DNA of 57,491 nt from Deltaproteobacteria bacterium. Lineage in GTDB: Bacteria > Desulfobacterota > Desulfobaccia > Desulfobaccales > Desulfobaccaceae. The DNA lies in assembly GCA_019309545.1 (NCBI GenBank), contig JAFDGA010000011.1, forward strand, positions 1-57,491. The letters run 5' to 3'. The notes beneath the pieces are model-generated. The model made no database searches. It saw only the letters and a program-made list of their open reading frames with translations, and was not told the DNA's origin. Shown here piece by piece: positions 8,283 through 15,986 of this stretch. The translations under genes were made by a program, and so were the position numbers. Position 1 is the first letter of the stretch. The number at the start of each line of letters is the position of its first letter.

Positions 8283-9101
8283 TTGAGTGGCAATCCTTAT
8301 CAATATCTGTTCATTTACGAAATTGCTGGTGAGATCGCTTTAGGGCCCCCGTTAGACCTGAAAAACTATTTGGGCTGCTGGCGGGAAGGGACCTGTTCAT
8401 ATCTATTTTTTACCAGTAAAAAGGAAGTCGAGCTGAAAGCATTTTTAGGAGAAGAGCAATCCCAGCGCTATCTTTCCGAAACAGTGATCAACTACGAGGA
8501 TTGGGAAGCGGGCTATCCGCTGAAACCCCGGAGCATCGGCGGATTTTATCTGTGCCCGACTTGGGAGACGGGTTCCCCACCCCCGGGGGAACAACTGATC
8601 TGGATCGATCCAGGGGTAGCCTTTGGTTCCGGGTTCCATCCCACTACCAAGATGTGTCTGGAGTTGATCAATGAGGTTTACGCCCGAGAGGATTTGCCCA
8701 AGGTGCTGGATTTGGGCACCGGCACCGGCATTCTGGCCTTGGCCTGTGTGGCCCTGGGAGCGCTGCAGGTTCTGGCGGTAGATCATAATAATCTGGCTAT
8801 TGGCACTGCCATCAAAAATGTCCAGCATAATCGGCAAGAACACCGCATTACCCTGATCTGTGATGATGTTATGAAGTATTGCGGGACGCCCGCTGATTTG
8901 GCGCTGGCCAACATTTACTATGGGGTGCTACGGGACCTCCTGGCCCAAGAAAATTTTTTAGATAAAAAATGGTACATCTTCTCCGGCCTTATGGGTACCG
9001 AAGTCGACAAACTGCTGACCCAGATGGAGCCGTTGCCTCTTGGGCCGGAAAAGATTCTGGATGACAACTTCTGGTTTGCAGTCTTAGCCCGCCATCTCTA
9101 A
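8283..9101 (+). CDS. second PrmA-like protein methyltransferase
   Basis: The 272-residue protein keeps the PrmA core: PGVAFGSGFHPTT (110-122), LDLGTGTGIL (142-151), AVDHNN and ALANIYYG (207-214). The catalytic-loop NLT of true PrmA is NIY here, and the N-terminal domain differs from that of the prmA at 4411-5322. It is probably a protein or small-molecule methyltransferase derived from PrmA with a different target. The TTG start at 8283 follows AAAGGACAG. It is 4 nt from ogt, so the run ...-ogt-recO may be one operon. Target unknown. Confidence 0.75.
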   Translation: MSGNPYQYLFIYEIAGEIALGPPLDLKNYLGCWREGTCSYLFFTSKKEVELKAFLGEEQSQRYLSETVINYEDWEAGYPLKPRSIGGFYLCPTWETGSPPPGEQLIWIDPGVAFGSGFHPTTKMCLELINEVYAREDLPKVLDLGTGTGILALACVALGALQVLAVDHNNLAIGTAIKNVQHNRQEHRITLICDDVMKYCGTPADLALANIYYGVLRDLLAQENFLDKKWYIFSGLMGTEVDKLLTQMEPLPLGPEKILDDNFWFAVLARHL

Positions 9102-9105
9102 GGGG

Positions 9106-9666
9106 ATGTCCATGGCAATTGCGGTAAAACGAGCATCACCGCCCGAGATTCGGGGAACCTTTTTGGAGACTCCAATGGGACGCCTGGAGGTAGTTTTCAG
9201 TCCCCAGGGGGTGCAACAGGTGATAATTTCCCCCAAAACTGATAATATCAGCCCAAGTGGGCAGGGTTCTTGGAATAACTGGAAAACTGAGGTGATTCAG
9301 GGCTTGCGAGATTATTTTGCCGGCCGCCTTCAGAATTTTGATCACCTGAGACTCGATCTCCAGGGGACGCCATTTCAACTTCGGGTCTGGGAAGCCGTAC
9401 GGCGGGTACCTTTCGGAGCTACGGTATCATACGGGGAACTGGCCCGTAACCTGGGCCTTCGTAAGGGGGCCCGGGCCATTGGCGGGGCCTTGCGCGCCAA
9501 TCCGCTGCCGATCCTCATCCCCTGTCACCGGATCATCAGCGCTGATGGCTCCTTATGTGGGTTCAGCGCCAGCCTTAACAGGAAACGCTGGCTCCTGGAT
9601 CATGAACAGTCCGTTCGGCGCCGCGGCCCCGAAGAGTTGCCCTCAGTCTATAAAGAAACAAACTAG
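9106..9666 (+). CDS. ogt: methylated-DNA--protein-cysteine S-methyltransferase
   Basis: The 186-residue suicide repair protein has the acceptor motif PCHRII with Cys140. Upstream are the helix-turn-helix segment (VPFGATVSYGELA) and the arginine-finger region (RAIGGALRANPLPILI). It transfers methyl groups from O6-methylguanine or O4-methylthymine to its Cys. There is no Ada-type N-terminal Cys domain, so it is a plain Ogt. Starts at ATG 9106 and 9112 are both possible. It is tightly packed between the PrmA-like gene and recO (2-nt gap). Confidence 0.93.
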   Translation: MSMAIAVKRASPPEIRGTFLETPMGRLEVVFSPQGVQQVIISPKTDNISPSGQGSWNNWKTEVIQGLRDYFAGRLQNFDHLRLDLQGTPFQLRVWEAVRRVPFGATVSYGELARNLGLRKGARAIGGALRANPLPILIPCHRIISADGSLCGFSASLNRKRWLLDHEQSVRRRGPEELPSVYKETN

Positions 9667-9668
9667 CC

Positions 9669-10430
9669 GTGCCGGCTCGCAAAACCGCAGCTATTGTCAT
9701 TAGATCTCGGGACTATGGGGAAGCCGATCGCATCGTCACCTTTTTAAGCCCCGAGGTCGGCCGCCTGACTGCTCTGGCCAAAGGGGCTCGCAAAAGCAAA
9801 CGTCGGTTTTTGAACAGTCTGGAGTCCTTTTCCCGGGTCAGCCTGATCTATACCGAACGCCGGAACCGGGACCTTGGGTGGGTTGACAGCTGCGAGTTGG
9901 TCGGCTTCTATCCCGGCTTACGGCAGGATCTGAACCGCTTGGGAGTGGCGGCCTGTCTGAGCGAACTGGCCGGAGAAATCGTCGGTATTCAGGAGAATGT
10001 GCCGGAGACTTTTGCCACCCTGGAACTTGCCTTGAATCTGTTGGACCAGGGGCTGCCGCCCGAGTCCCTGTTATGCAGTTTTCTGATCCGTCTCTTGGTC
10101 CTGGCCGGTTATGGTCCTCGCTGGCAGACTTGCCTGAAGTGTCAGCAAGTGCCCCAAGGACAGCTCTGGTTCAGCATCGACCAGGGCGGCATCATCTGCG
10201 CTCAATGCACCGCCAAGGCCGGCGGTCGTCTTTACCATCTGCAGGCCGGAACCTGGAAACTGCTGCGGCTGGCCCAGAGCCTGCCTTTGGAAAAACTTTC
10301 CCGACTGCGGTTCCCCCCCCTGGCTCAGAAGCAATGTCTTGACCTGGTGCAAGGCTTCATCCGTCATCATGGGATCCGAGAGCTGCGGTCTTTTAAATTT
10401 TTGGAGAAGATCAGCCCATCTGAACCCTGA
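9669..10430 (+). CDS. recO: DNA repair protein RecO
   Basis: The 253-residue protein has an N-terminal OB-fold (RDYGEADRIVTFLSPEVG, then AKGARKSKRRF), an alpha-helical middle, and a zinc finger with C155, C158, C177 and C180. RecO anneals SSB-coated single strands and, with RecR, loads RecA in the RecFOR pathway. The start is GTG at 9669, two bases after the ogt stop. It is the third repair gene in the window with ogt and recN. Confidence 0.93.
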   Translation: MPARKTAAIVIRSRDYGEADRIVTFLSPEVGRLTALAKGARKSKRRFLNSLESFSRVSLIYTERRNRDLGWVDSCELVGFYPGLRQDLNRLGVAACLSELAGEIVGIQENVPETFATLELALNLLDQGLPPESLLCSFLIRLLVLAGYGPRWQTCLKCQQVPQGQLWFSIDQGGIICAQCTAKAGGRLYHLQAGTWKLLRLAQSLPLEKLSRLRFPPLAQKQCLDLVQGFIRHHGIRELRSFKFLEKISPSEP

Positions 10431-10525
10431 AATCCGCCGGTTCTTTCAACTTTATGAGAGAAGGGGTTTGGGTGTGGTGGAAAATGATTTCTATCCCGGG
10501 AGCAAGATTAAGTTTGGATAAACAC

Positions 10526-10554
10526 TTGACATACTTTGCTGACCATGCTATCAA
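10526..10554 (+). promoter_or_regulatory. promoter of the fluoride riboswitch / antiporter transcript
   Basis: A perfect TTGACA (10526-10531) is followed after exactly 17 nt by TATCAA (10549-10554). Transcription would start near 10561, a few bases before the aptamer. Confidence 0.7.
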
Positions 10555-10565
10555 GGCTAGCAACT

Positions 10566-10630
10566 AATGGCGATGAGGTCCGCCTCTAACCGCCTGTAGC
10601 TGGAGCCAACAGGCTGATGACTTCTATTGG
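10566..10630 (+). promoter_or_regulatory. fluoride riboswitch (crcB motif) aptamer
   Basis: The sequence carries the hallmark crcB-motif elements in order: GGCGATGAGG, TCCGCC, AACCGCC with a variable hairpin, GGCTGATGAC and TTCTATTGG. These correspond to the conserved GGCGATGAGGCCCGCC and GCTGATGGCCTCTACTG blocks of the structurally known fluoride aptamer. The 3' part (from 10620) also forms the 5' arm of a terminator, so fluoride binding should favour read-through (an ON switch). It sits directly upstream of an antiporter with its own ribosome-binding site. Confidence 0.9.
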
Positions 10631-10665
10631 ATATCAATGGTGCAATCCGGTAGAAGTTTTTTTTT
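10620..10665 (+). terminator. intrinsic terminator (expression platform of the fluoride riboswitch)
   Basis: A 13-bp stem (10620-10632 with 10645-10657, including two G-T pairs) with a 12-nt loop is followed by nine T residues (10657-10665). The 5' arm overlaps the last aptamer block, so terminator and aptamer are mutually exclusive. GAGGAG, the ribosome-binding site of the antiporter, starts at the next base. Confidence 0.88.
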
Positions 10666-10680
10666 GAGGAGAAATCGCGC

Positions 10681-12147
10681 ATGGCTTTCAGTCTCGCTGT
10701 AATCATTGTCTTGGGATTGGCTGCTGATTATCTGTTCCGCAAGATCAAGCTGCCCGGCCTAGTGGGCATGCTGATTGTTGGCATCCTGTCCGGACCTTAT
10801 GTGTTCAATCTTCTTGACCCGGCCATGATGGCGGTGTCGGCGGATTTTCGCAAACTGGCGCTGATTGTCATTCTGTTGCGGGCCGGTTTTGAACTGCGCC
10901 GCGATACCCTGCATCGTACTGCCCGCCCGGCCTTGCTGATGTCGGCAGTGCCGGCCCTGTTTGAGATTTTCGCGGTGATTATCTTGGCTCCGACTTTGCT
11001 GGAATTGAACTGGTTGGAAGCCGCCATTTTGGGAACAATCCTGGGTGCCGTGTCTCCGGCCGTCGTCGTGCCTCTGATGATTAATTTTATGGAACGCGGC
11101 AAGGGGGACAAAAAAGGCATTCCCACTCTCATTCTGGCCGCCTCTTCCATTGATGATGTCTTTGTGATTGTGATCTTTACCATTCTGCTGGGCGTGTACG
11201 GCGGCCAACAAATCAATCTGGCCTGGCAACTGGCCGGTATTCCAATCTCCATTGTCCTGGGGATCATCGTCGGCCTGATTCCCGGCTATATTTTGTATAA
11301 ACTCTTTCTCAGATACGAGTTGGCGCCCCCCCGGAAGACCATTCTGATCATGGGGGTAGCCATTGTCCTGACGTGGATTGAGGATCTGGCCCATCGTTAT
11401 CTGCCCATCGCCAGCCTTCTGGGGGTCATGGCCATCGGCTTCATTATTCTCGAAAAAGAGGAGGCCATTGCTCACATCATCTCCCAGAAACTCAAAAAGC
11501 TCTGGGTATTCGCCGAATTGTTGCTGTTTGTCCTCGTCGGGGCCGAGGTTAATATTCACGTTGCCTGGGACGCGGGCCTGGCGGGCCTGGCCGTTATTGG
11601 TTTTGGCCTGGTCTTTCGCTCTGTCGCTACCTACCTCTGCGTGCTGGGCGCCGGCCTCAACTGGAAAGAAAAACTATTCTGTGTAGTTTCTTATATTCCC
11701 AAGGCCACGGTGCAGGCGGCGATCGGGGCCATTCCCTTGGAGGCCGGAGTGGCTGGAGGCGAGGTGATCCTGGCGGTGGCGGTGCTGTCTATTCTGGTTA
11801 CCGCGCCCATCGGGGCTATCGGCATTATGCTGATGGGAGAGCCGATCCTGGAGGTTGAGGAAAAATCGATTTATCGCTTCAAACCACTGCGGGAAAAGCT
11901 GCAATTGCCCCGGGTCGGCCAACGGGTGCGACATAAAAAGCATGGCACGATCTGGAAGATCATTGAGGAAAAAGAGATCTGGCTCGAGGAACAGACTGAC
12001 CGCGGTTTCCACCTGATCCCGGCCATAAACCTAAGATTTTGGAAACCCCGGGAGGGACAGCGGCTGGGGAAGGGCCGAACCATGAGCCATAATTATACGG
12101 CCAACGGTCCTTCTTTTCACGAACACTGGGAAATCATGCCTGATTAA
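10681..12147 (+). CDS. cation:proton antiporter (NhaP/CPA family), fluoride-regulated
   Basis: The 488-residue protein has about 12 hydrophobic segments over residues 1-390 and the antiporter core SSIDDVFVIVIF with the adjacent Asp158-Asp159 pair, as in Na+/H+ exchangers. GTILGAVSPAVVVP lies ahead of it in the unwound-helix region. A soluble tail of about 100 residues follows (RVRHKKHGTIWKI..., a KOW/SH3-like short beta stretch). The fluoride riboswitch upstream says it is needed in fluoride stress. Sodium/proton antiporters of several types are known crcB-motif targets, and a role in restoring pH or expelling the ion is inferred. The start is firm: ATG at 10681 with GAGGAG nine bases upstream. 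Confidence 0.85.
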   Translation: MAFSLAVIIVLGLAADYLFRKIKLPGLVGMLIVGILSGPYVFNLLDPAMMAVSADFRKLALIVILLRAGFELRRDTLHRTARPALLMSAVPALFEIFAVIILAPTLLELNWLEAAILGTILGAVSPAVVVPLMINFMERGKGDKKGIPTLILAASSIDDVFVIVIFTILLGVYGGQQINLAWQLAGIPISIVLGIIVGLIPGYILYKLFLRYELAPPRKTILIMGVAIVLTWIEDLAHRYLPIASLLGVMAIGFIILEKEEAIAHIISQKLKKLWVFAELLLFVLVGAEVNIHVAWDAGLAGLAVIGFGLVFRSVATYLCVLGAGLNWKEKLFCVVSYIPKATVQAAIGAIPLEAGVAGGEVILAVAVLSILVTAPIGAIGIMLMGEPILEVEEKSIYRFKPLREKLQLPRVGQRVRHKKHGTIWKIIEEKEIWLEEQTDRGFHLIPAINLRFWKPREGQRLGKGRTMSHNYTANGPSFHEHWEIMPD

Positions 12148-12201
12148 GGTATATATCGGGCGGAAAAGGTGCCAAAATATCAAGACAAGGAACATAACCG
12201 G

Positions 12202-12294
12202 ATGAAACTATTCCAGGCGGAATACATCGGCATCATCCATTCACCGTTTAAGACCCTGGAAAACATGCCGATTCAGCCGGTGGGAGTTGGATAA
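12202..12294 (+). pseudogene. truncated 5' end of a TrmO/TsaA-like gene
   Basis: ATG at 12202 after AAGGAACATAACC opens a 30-residue frame (YIGIIHSPFKTLENMP then IQPVGVG, stop). This matches the beginning of the TrmO/TsaA (tRNA-threonylcarbamoyladenosine methyltransferase) family and then stops abruptly at 12292. The rest of the roughly 150-residue protein is absent. It is a remnant left by a deletion or rearrangement. Confidence 0.6.
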
Positions 12295-12313
12295 TTTCCA
12301 TGTAATCTTTCAT
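12248..12313 (-). pseudogene. truncated gene start with a strong ribosome-binding site
   Basis: On the minus strand GAGGAGGTCCAA precedes ATG at 12313, an excellent ribosome-binding site for a frame that ends after 21 codons (MKDYMEIIQ...). The last dozen codons read antisense through the TrmO-like remnant, so the real gene was probably cut near 12290. Family not recognisable from the few remaining residues. Confidence 0.35.
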
Positions 12314-12420
12314 TTGGACCTCCTCGGGTAAGAACCCAATCGCATTAAATTTGCGTTAATTGTTAGAAGTATTGGCTTGTTATTTAAAACGCGCCTTATA
12401 TCACCCCCCTAAACTAATTT

Positions 12421-12450
12421 TTAACTAATCATTGGCTGTGGATTAGTCAA
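12421..12450. promoter_or_regulatory. palindrome upstream of the Cys-rich gene
   Basis: TTAACTAATC (12421-12430) and GATTAGTCAA (12441-12450) are inverted repeats matching at 9 of 10 positions with a 10-nt spacer. There is no T-run on the plus strand. It could be an operator for a dimeric regulator or part of an RNA leader. Confidence 0.3.
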
Positions 12451-12508
12451 CGCTGCCCAGTGGGAGGGTTTGGTAAGGGTCGAGAACGTGTTGGCCTGCC
12501 CGGAATCC

Positions 12509-12531
12509 AGGGGTTGCGATCACCCCTTTTT
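12509..12531 (+). terminator. terminator hairpin in the leader of the Cys-rich gene
   Basis: AGGGGT (12509-12514) pairs with ACCCCT (12522-12527) and is followed by five T residues. It lies only 34 nt before the ATG at 12565, so it either ends an upstream transcript or acts as an attenuator. Confidence 0.5.
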
Positions 12532-12564
12532 GTTGCTATAGTTACTCAAAAGGAGGGAAAAGAA

Positions 12565-12744
12565 ATGGCTTTATATGTGCATTGCGCCTGTGAGCAATGC
12601 TACCCCTATCCTGACTGCGTCATTGTCGAAGACATGAATTCCTTGCCGGAGGATTGTATCATCACTCAGGAGGAGTATGACCAGCTCCCCGAGGAAGAGA
12701 AGAAACTGTGGCAGCCCATCTGTGAGTCGGCCTGCAGGATCTAG
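12565..12744 (+). CDS. small Cys-rich acidic protein (59 residues), unknown function
   Basis: ATG at 12565 follows a near-perfect AAAGGAGGGAAAAG ribosome-binding site. The frame is open further upstream but the site fixes this start. The product is 59 residues with seven cysteines: HCACEQC near the N terminus, then YPDC, EDC and a C-terminal ICESAC. Many acidic residues lie between them (EEYDQLPEEEKK). The spacing could bind a metal or an Fe-S cluster. I do not recognise the family. The leader contains a terminator-like hairpin, and a strong terminator at 12848-12881 follows. It stands alone between a gene remnant and insertion-sequence debris but looks intact. Confidence 0.7.
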   Translation: MALYVHCACEQCYPYPDCVIVEDMNSLPEDCIITQEEYDQLPEEEKKLWQPICESACRI

Positions 12745-12847
12745 CTAGTTGCCTCCAAGGGATAAAAAGCCCTCCTCTACTAGATCACCTTAATCCCGGG
12801 GGAGGACGGTTTTGTCTTGCTAACCTATAGATAATGATAGAGTAATT

Positions 12848-12881
12848 ACCACGGAAGCCCGGCGGCTTGCCGTGGTTTTTT
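12848..12881 (+). terminator. Rho-independent terminator
   Basis: ACCACGG (12848-12854) plus AAGCC pair with GGCTT plus CCGTGGT (12870-12876) in a long stem followed by six T residues. It terminates transcription from the small Cys-rich gene before the insertion-sequence remnants. Confidence 0.8.
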
Positions 12882-12900
12882 ATGTCCCGAGGCGGCTTAA

Positions 12901-13336
12901 CCGGCTGTTGAAAAACTCGTTACTTGAGAGCGCCAAAAAGTGTGGTCATTAAAGCCTAAAAACTGTTATAGATAATGACAACAATACCTTATCCGGAGGC
13001 GGCGACCAGGCGCGATGACGTTGTCCAGCAGCAAACGATATTCAGCGATCTTTGCCCCGAAGCCCGAGTGCACCAGGACCATCCCCTCCGGCCGATCCGC
13101 AAAATGGTGAATCAAGCCCTGGCCGAACTGGATGGCGAGTTCGAGCCCGTGTATCCCCGAGAGGGACACCCGTCTATCCCCCCAGAAAATCGGATTTGGC
13201 GGCGGCCTTTTTTGCCCGGATCTTGGCGCAGGCGGCCCAAGCCGGACTGCTGTCGGACGAGCATTTCACCGTGGACGGCACCCTGATTGAGGCCTGGGTT
13301 GCTCTGAATAGTTTCCGGCTTGAAGATATACACTGA
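12901..13336 (+). mobile_element. degenerate IS5/IS1182-like insertion sequence with broken transposase
   Basis: GGCTGTTGAAAAACTCG near 12902 looks like a terminal inverted repeat. From 12975 one frame encodes the DUF772-like N terminus of an IS5/IS1182 transposase (DHPLRPIRKMVNQAL...HPSIPPE). At about 13190 the homology jumps to another frame (AAFFARILAQAAQAGLL, then SDEHFTVDGTLIEAW), which carries the first catalytic Asp region. The whole central part between SIPPE and AFFARIL is missing and the C-terminal half is gone. The element is dead: an internal deletion plus frameshift plus 3' truncation where the next element begins. Confidence 0.75.
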
Positions 13337-13681
13337 AAACTGAGCCACCTGGGTAATAATGCCGAGGACCAGTTATGGCCTCGGAGGAACAGGAAGGTGA
13401 TTTCAATGGAAGTATGGCATACCATCCAAGTATTCCAGCGGCAGGGTCGATCGATGCGGTCGATAGCCCGGGAGTTGGGCATTTCCAGAAATACCATCAA
13501 GCGTTATTGGGATAATCAGATCCCGCCCCGCTATGTGCGGCGGTCCATTGATTGGCTGATCAAGCGTCTGATCAAAGTTGGGGCCAGAATTTCTTATCAT
13601 GCCCGGAGATGGTACGTCCATGTGGCCTCCGCCTTTCCTCTGGCTCACCACTACCGCGCGGTGCTGGCCTGTGGCACATAG
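13334..13681 (+). pseudogene. chimeric transposase remnant: IS21 IstA N terminus joined to an IS1380-like C terminus
   Basis: From about 13334, CTGAAAACTGAGCCACCTGG resembles an IS21 end. The frame from ATG 13406 (GTG 13397 also possible) begins with an IstA-type helix-turn-helix (VWHTIQVFQRQGRSMRSIA, then RELGISRNTIKRYW). Around 13545 the same frame turns into the last 45 residues of another DDE transposase, probably IS1380-like (LIKVGARISYHARRW, then VHVASAFPLAHHYRAV). The frame is fused by chance with no stop at the joint. Neither element is complete. The family of the C-terminal part is less certain than the IS21 part. Confidence 0.65.
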
Positions 13682-13765
13682 GCTGACACACAGCCTGAAT
13701 CTGCAAGCCAAGGGGGTGGTCTGCCACTAAAGACTGGTTGCTAACAGTGCTGAGGTTTATGAAGA

Positions 13766-14112
13766 TGGTGGAGGCGGCGGGAATCGAACCCGCGTCCGCA
13801 AATAGTCCCTAAAAGCGTCTACATGCTTAGCCAGTGTATTTCTTTCACCTATCAGGCCTTCCGCCGGCAGAATGCCCGATACGCTAGCCCACTAAGGTTT
13901 CGATCACTAGAGCGCAGACATCAGTAGTGATCTAGCCGGAATGCCGTCACCTGAAGAATCCTCCCGGCTAGCTTCTTCAGGCGTTAGCCTTAAGCGGCTA
14001 AAGCGTAGCCGTAATTGTCGGCAGTTGTATAGTCCCTACCTGTTTTACGAGCAGACAGGACCTCGGCATGCAACTTTTAGTTCCCTACCCACGTCGAAGC
14101 CAGTACGCCCCC
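13766..14112 (-). ncRNA. ssrA: transfer-messenger RNA (tmRNA)
   Basis: On the minus strand the 347-nt RNA begins GGGGGCGTACTGGCTTCGAC and ends with a T-arm (GGGTTCGATTCCCGC), the acceptor strand CGCCTCC and A-CCA. The seven acceptor pairs close. The tag reading frame (13990-14022 on the minus strand) encodes ADNYGYALAA followed by TAA, the usual ALAA degradation signal. Pseudoknot-like stems follow on both sides. It rescues stalled ribosomes together with SmpB (not in the window). Confidence 0.95.
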
Positions 14113-14123
14113 TTTCAATTTTT

Positions 14124-14152
14124 ATTATAATTATGATTAGTCTTTTTTGCAA
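14124..14152 (-). promoter_or_regulatory. promoter of the tmRNA gene
   Basis: On the minus strand TTGCAA (14147-14152) and a perfect TATAAT (14124-14129) are separated by 17 nt. The start falls a few bases before the mature tmRNA 5' end at 14112. Confidence 0.7.
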
Positions 14153-14212
14153 GTCCTTTGTTAGACTTTGCTAAGCGCCAGCTTCGACCAAAGAATTTCG
14201 GCAGTTAATAGT

Positions 14213-15940
14213 TCAACGGCATGGTTGGCTTTGCCGGGCCAGGGCCAATAATTCCTGGGCATGGGCCAGGGTAGTATCGGTAATTTGGGTCCCACCCAGC
14301 ATCCGGGCGATCTCCTTCAGCCTCTCGGTGGCGGTGAGCTTAGTGACCGTGGTTACCGTGCGGCCGTCCTGGACCTGTTTCTCGACCCGGAAGTGGCAAT
14401 CACCGAAACAAGCAATCTGGGGTAAATGGGTAATACAGATGATCTGGTGCTTTTTGGCCAGATTGTGGAGTTTTTGTCCTACCACTTGAGCCACTGCGCC
14501 GCCAATACCGGTATCCACTTCATCAAAGACCACGGTTTCCACTCCAGCCTCCTGGGCCAGAATATTTTTCAGGCCCAACACCAGGCGCGACAGTTCCCCG
14601 CCCGAAGCAATGCGGGCCAGTGGTTTAGGAGGCTCACCGGGATTGGGGGCCAGATAGAACTCCACCCGATCACAGCCGGTGGCGGTCACCGGTTGGCCGC
14701 CGACGGTGGGGGAGAACTCATACGCTCCCGGAGCTTCAACCGACGATTTCTGGAAGAAGACCGTAAACCGGGCCTGAGGCATGGCCAGGCTGTGGATTTC
14801 GGTTTCTACCGCCGCCGCCAGCCGCTGCGCCACTGCCTGGCGGCACTGGGAAAGTTCCTGGGCTTTCTGGCTAAGTTCCTGTCCGGCCGCCACTAGTTGT
14901 TCTTTCAGAGCCTGGAGATGAGAGTCAAAATCATCCAGCCGGGCTACCTCCTGGCGAGCCCAGTCCTGAAAAGCCAGCACCTCTTGCAGAGTCGGGCCGT
15001 ATTTGCGTTTCAATCGTTCCAGCAGGGCCAGGCGGTGGTCGACTTCCTGAAGCCGCTGGGGGTCCATCTGCACGGTGCGGAGATAATCCCTGAGGGCCAG
15101 GGCCAGATCTTCCAGTTGATAGTGGATATTTTCCAACTCTGCCAGCCTGGTTTGCCAGGCCGGGTCAATCCGGTTAATAAAATTAAGAGAGTTCTGAATT
15201 TCGCTCAGCATTCCCAACAGTGCCGTTTTTCCGGCATAGAGGCGGTCATAGCTGTTCCGGGTCTCTTCAAAGAGCTGGGAGGCATGCCGCAGGCGTTCCC
15301 GTTCCCGGGCCAGGGTCTCATCTTCTGCTGGCGCTATTTGGGCCTGTTCCAACTCCTGAAGCTGGAAAGCAAGTAACTCCTGGCTGGCGGTTAACTCTTG
15401 TTGCTTGCTTAGGGTCTGCTGCCAGTCCCGTTTAAGCTGTTGCCAGTCCTGATACCGGCTGCGGAAATGCCCTACCTGGTCGTTGAGGCCGCCGTAAGCA
15501 TCCAGAATGGCCAGGTGGTTTTCGGGGGCCAAAAGCACCTGATATTCGTGCTGGCCGGATAAGCTCAATAATTCCCGGCCGATATTAGTCAAATATTTCA
15601 GGGTCACCGCCTGATCATTTAAATAGCCGCGACTGCGGCCGCTGCGGTTAACGAGGCGGCGGAGCAAGACCTCGCCGTCGGCTGCCTCAGCCATTTCCGC
15701 CAGCCCAGGTTTCCCCTGGTCGTCTGGAGGCACCCAGAACCGGGCTTCGATTTCAGCCTCCTGAGCGCCGTTGCGGATCAGTTCTTCGCTGCCCCGGGCT
15801 CCGAGCAGCAAATGAACGGCCTGGATAATCATGGACTTGCCGGCCCCGGTTTCCCCGGACAGGATATTTAATCCCGGCTCCAGCTCCAGTTTGACCTGGT
15901 CCAGGATAGCCAGATTCTTGATCCGCAGTTCGGTCAGCAT
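14213..15940 (-). CDS. recN: DNA repair protein RecN
   Basis: The SMC-like ATPase has Walker A GETGAGKS (29-36), a long central coiled coil rich in Gln, Glu and Leu, and a C-terminal ABC half with LARIASGGELSRLVLGLK (signature) and TVVFDEVDTGIGG (Walker B). RecN acts in double-strand break repair and recombination. I chose ATG at 15940 (575 residues, starting MLTELRIKNLAILD as in the family). The frame extends to a TTG at 16015 that overlaps the upstream gene and has no ribosome-binding site. Confidence 0.93.
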   Translation of the reverse strand: MLTELRIKNLAILDQVKLELEPGLNILSGETGAGKSMIIQAVHLLLGARGSEELIRNGAQEAEIEARFWVPPDDQGKPGLAEMAEAADGEVLLRRLVNRSGRSRGYLNDQAVTLKYLTNIGRELLSLSGQHEYQVLLAPENHLAILDAYGGLNDQVGHFRSRYQDWQQLKRDWQQTLSKQQELTASQELLAFQLQELEQAQIAPAEDETLARERERLRHASQLFEETRNSYDRLYAGKTALLGMLSEIQNSLNFINRIDPAWQTRLAELENIHYQLEDLALALRDYLRTVQMDPQRLQEVDHRLALLERLKRKYGPTLQEVLAFQDWARQEVARLDDFDSHLQALKEQLVAAGQELSQKAQELSQCRQAVAQRLAAAVETEIHSLAMPQARFTVFFQKSSVEAPGAYEFSPTVGGQPVTATGCDRVEFYLAPNPGEPPKPLARIASGGELSRLVLGLKNILAQEAGVETVVFDEVDTGIGGAVAQVVGQKLHNLAKKHQIICITHLPQIACFGDCHFRVEKQVQDGRTVTTVTKLTATERLKEIARMLGGTQITDTTLAHAQELLALARQSQPCR

Positions 15941-15986
15941 CGGCAGCACCAGACTAACGATAAAATCTTCGGAGCGATCAGGTGAT

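Noticed and set aside
12460-12564. Longer version of the 59-residue Cys-rich gene
   Set aside because: It would include a terminator hairpin, and the strong ribosome-binding site marks ATG 12565.
13941-14174. Plus-strand ORF across the tmRNA gene
   Set aside because: It is antisense to a clear tmRNA and has no ribosome-binding site or family match.
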